NCBI RefSeq assembly: GCF_004352825.1
Contig: NZ_SJRW01000001.1
Span: forward strand, 310,001-374,000
Source: Luteimonas arsenica
GTDB taxonomy: Bacteria; Pseudomonadota; Gammaproteobacteria; Xanthomonadales; Xanthomonadaceae
Reading direction: 5' to 3'
Length of the DNA stretch: 64,000 bases
In this document: positions 62,855 through 64,000 of the stretch, one piece after another
Layout of the letters: every line of letters begins with the position of its first letter
How positions within the stretch are numbered: position 1 is the stretch's first letter
Position numbers and translations under genes: made by a program
Notes under the pieces: model-generated
Database searches by the model: none
What the model saw: the letters and a program-made list of their open reading frames with translations, nothing else
Told to the model about the DNA's origin: nothing

Positions 62855-64000
62855 TCAGGCGTGGTCGCCGCGCAGTGCGCGGACCCTTGCTTCGAGCATC
62901 TTCGCGTCGGCCTCGCGGCCCGGGACCGGCGCTTCGGCCATCACCGCCACGTGCGCGCGGAAGCGGCGCGGCACGCGCATCCGCGCCAGTCGCCCGCTGG
63001 CGGCCGCGCTGCCGCGTCGGCTCCACATGCTGCTCCACATGTTGCGCAGGGCCATCGGCACCACCGGCACCGGGCGGCGCTCCAGGATGCGTTCGACGCC
63101 CGACTTGAACGGCGCGATGTCGCCGTCGGAGGTCAGCCGGCCCTCGGGGAAGATCAACACCAGCTCGCCTTCGGCCAGCGCGGCATCGATGGCTTCGAAG
63201 GCGCGCTCCATCATCGCCGCGTCCTCCTTCGGGCTGGCGATCGGGATCGCGCCGGCGGCCTTGAAAATCCACCGCATCACCGGGATCTGGAAGATCCGGT
63301 AGTACATGACGAAGCGCACCGGCCGCGGGATGCTCGCCGCCAGGATCAGCGCGTCCATGTAGCTCACGTGGTTGCTGACCAGCAGCGCCGGGCCCTCGTC
63401 GGGCACGTGGCGCTCGATGCCGTGCAGCTCCAGCCGGTACAGCGTGCGCACCAGCAGCCAGCTGACGAAGCGCATCGCGAACTCGGGCACGATGGTGAAG
63501 ATCCAGGTGGTGACCAGCAGGTTGGCGATCGCCAGCCCCAGGAACACCTGCGGGATGCTCCAGCCGAACACCTGCTGCAGCGCCAGTCCGGTCACCGCCG
63601 CGGCGACGATGAAGGCCGAGTTCTGGATGTTGAGCCCGGCGAACACGCGCGCCATTTCCTGCTTCGGCGTGCGGCTCTGGATCAGCGCGAACAGCGGCAC
63701 GATGAACAGGCCGCAGGAGAAGCCGATGCCGGTGAGGTCGATGGCGATGCGCCAGCCGTGCTCGGCGGCCAGGAAGCCGGCGATGTCCAGCCCCGCCTGC
63801 GGCGCCAGCCCGCTGCGTGCGAAGTAGAGGTCGAGCATGAAGGCGCTGACGCCCAGCGCGCCCAGCGGCACCAGGCCGATCTCGACCGTGCGCGCGGACA
63901 GCTTCTCGCACAGCAGCGAGCCGGTGCCCACGCCGACCGAGAACAGCGCGAGCCCGAAGATGTAGAGGCTGGTCGATCGCTCCGCCGCGCCCAGGTGCAG
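62855..64000 (-). CDS. MFS transporter fused to PlsC acyltransferase (5' end beyond window)
   Basis: The visible 381 residues start inside an MFS-type membrane domain (helices near SLYIFGLALFSVGVGTGSLL, GFSCGLFIVPLFALIQ) and end in a lysophospholipid acyltransferase of the PlsC family. The acyltransferase HxxxxD motif is NHVSYMD; FPEGRLTSDG is the glycerol-phosphate-binding site. Such fusions resemble LplT-Aas without the acyl-ACP synthetase, and probably flip and reacylate lysophospholipids at the inner membrane. More acyltransferase or AMP-ligase domains are not present after it, since the stop is at 62855. It faces the AmpE-like gene tail to tail, 39 bases apart. Confidence 0.9.
   Translation of the reverse strand: MHLGAAERSTSLYIFGLALFSVGVGTGSLLCEKLSARTVEIGLVPLGALGVSAFMLDLYFARSGLAPQAGLDIAGFLAAEHGWRIAIDLTGIGFSCGLFIVPLFALIQSRTPKQEMARVFAGLNIQNSAFIVAAAVTGLALQQVFGWSIPQVFLGLAIANLLVTTWIFTIVPEFAMRFVSWLLVRTLYRLELHGIERHVPDEGPALLVSNHVSYMDALILAASIPRPVRFVMYYRIFQIPVMRWIFKAAGAIPIASPKEDAAMMERAFEAIDAALAEGELVLIFPEGRLTSDGDIAPFKSGVERILERRPVPVVPMALRNMWSSMWSRRGSAAASGRLARMRVPRRFRAHVAVMAEAPVPGREADAKMLEARVRALRGDHA

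Overview
This is one end-to-end window of a very GC-rich (roughly 70 percent by eye) gammaproteobacterial chromosome. It looks like the Xanthomonadaceae/Lysobacteraceae (Lysobacter, Luteimonas or Stenotrophomonas-like). The pointers are the gene content and order (DUF3348-DUF802-OmpA-DUF2894 block, CphA with a separate short Mur-ligase, AcnD/PrpF, a MaoC-Pta fusion with AckA, DUF6776-ErpA-NudC-AmpE), the frequent ATGA/GTGA overlaps, and GTAGGAGC-type REP elements between genes. No phage, integrase, IS element, rRNA or CRISPR array was seen. One tRNA (elongator Met) is present.

Layout. 1-5629 (minus): an ABC-type efflux operon (adaptor, 70-aa unknown, ATPase, two MacB/FtsX-type permeases) ending in an NtrC-type response regulator cut by the window edge. 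Upstream of the adaptor is a sigma-54 promoter with an IHF-like site and paired palindromes. 5823-11664 (plus): glmS, then a four-gene translationally coupled block encoding a MotA/ExbB-like protein with a very long cytoplasmic tail, a MotB/OmpA-like partner and two flanking proteins of unknown function. 11672-18423 (minus): a cyanophycin island with polymer synthesis (cphA), an extra Mur-ligase paralogue, cyanophycinase and beta-aspartyl dipeptidase. 18516-28081: Pat-like acyl-CoA synthetase/acetyltransferase, dinB, a lipid/surface glycosylation trio (LAB_N, GT2, ArnT-like) divergent from an OmpR-type two-component system, and gph. 28230-32180: btuB under a cobalamin riboswitch, TfoX-C protein, free Met-R-sulfoxide reductase, bioD.

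32205-41965: two back-to-back RND efflux systems around one TetR regulator, with no outer-membrane channel gene. 42077-47277 (minus): phasin, queD, and a methylcitrate-pathway remnant or module (prpF, a short SRPBCC protein, acnD). 47533-52471: an HTH protein, gltS, then MaoC-Pta/AckA and bolA. 52525-54662: a clipped antitoxin-like gene, tRNA-Met, rppH, and the iron-storage pair bfd-bfr behind a Fur-box promoter. 54694-59000 (minus): a hybrid histidine kinase paired with a response regulator whose GGDEF and EAL domains have both lost their catalytic signatures. 59110-64000: DUF4126 membrane protein, DUF6776-like protein, erpA, nudC, ampE-like, and an MFS-PlsC fusion that runs off the right edge.

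The most unusual items are the uncharacterised ion-motor-like operon (7792-11664), the complete cyanophycin make-and-break cluster with a stand-alone Mur ligase, and the intact sigma-54 control region at 5673-5764. Start sites were chosen from Shine-Dalgarno sequences, overlaps and family alignments recalled from memory; no database search was possible.
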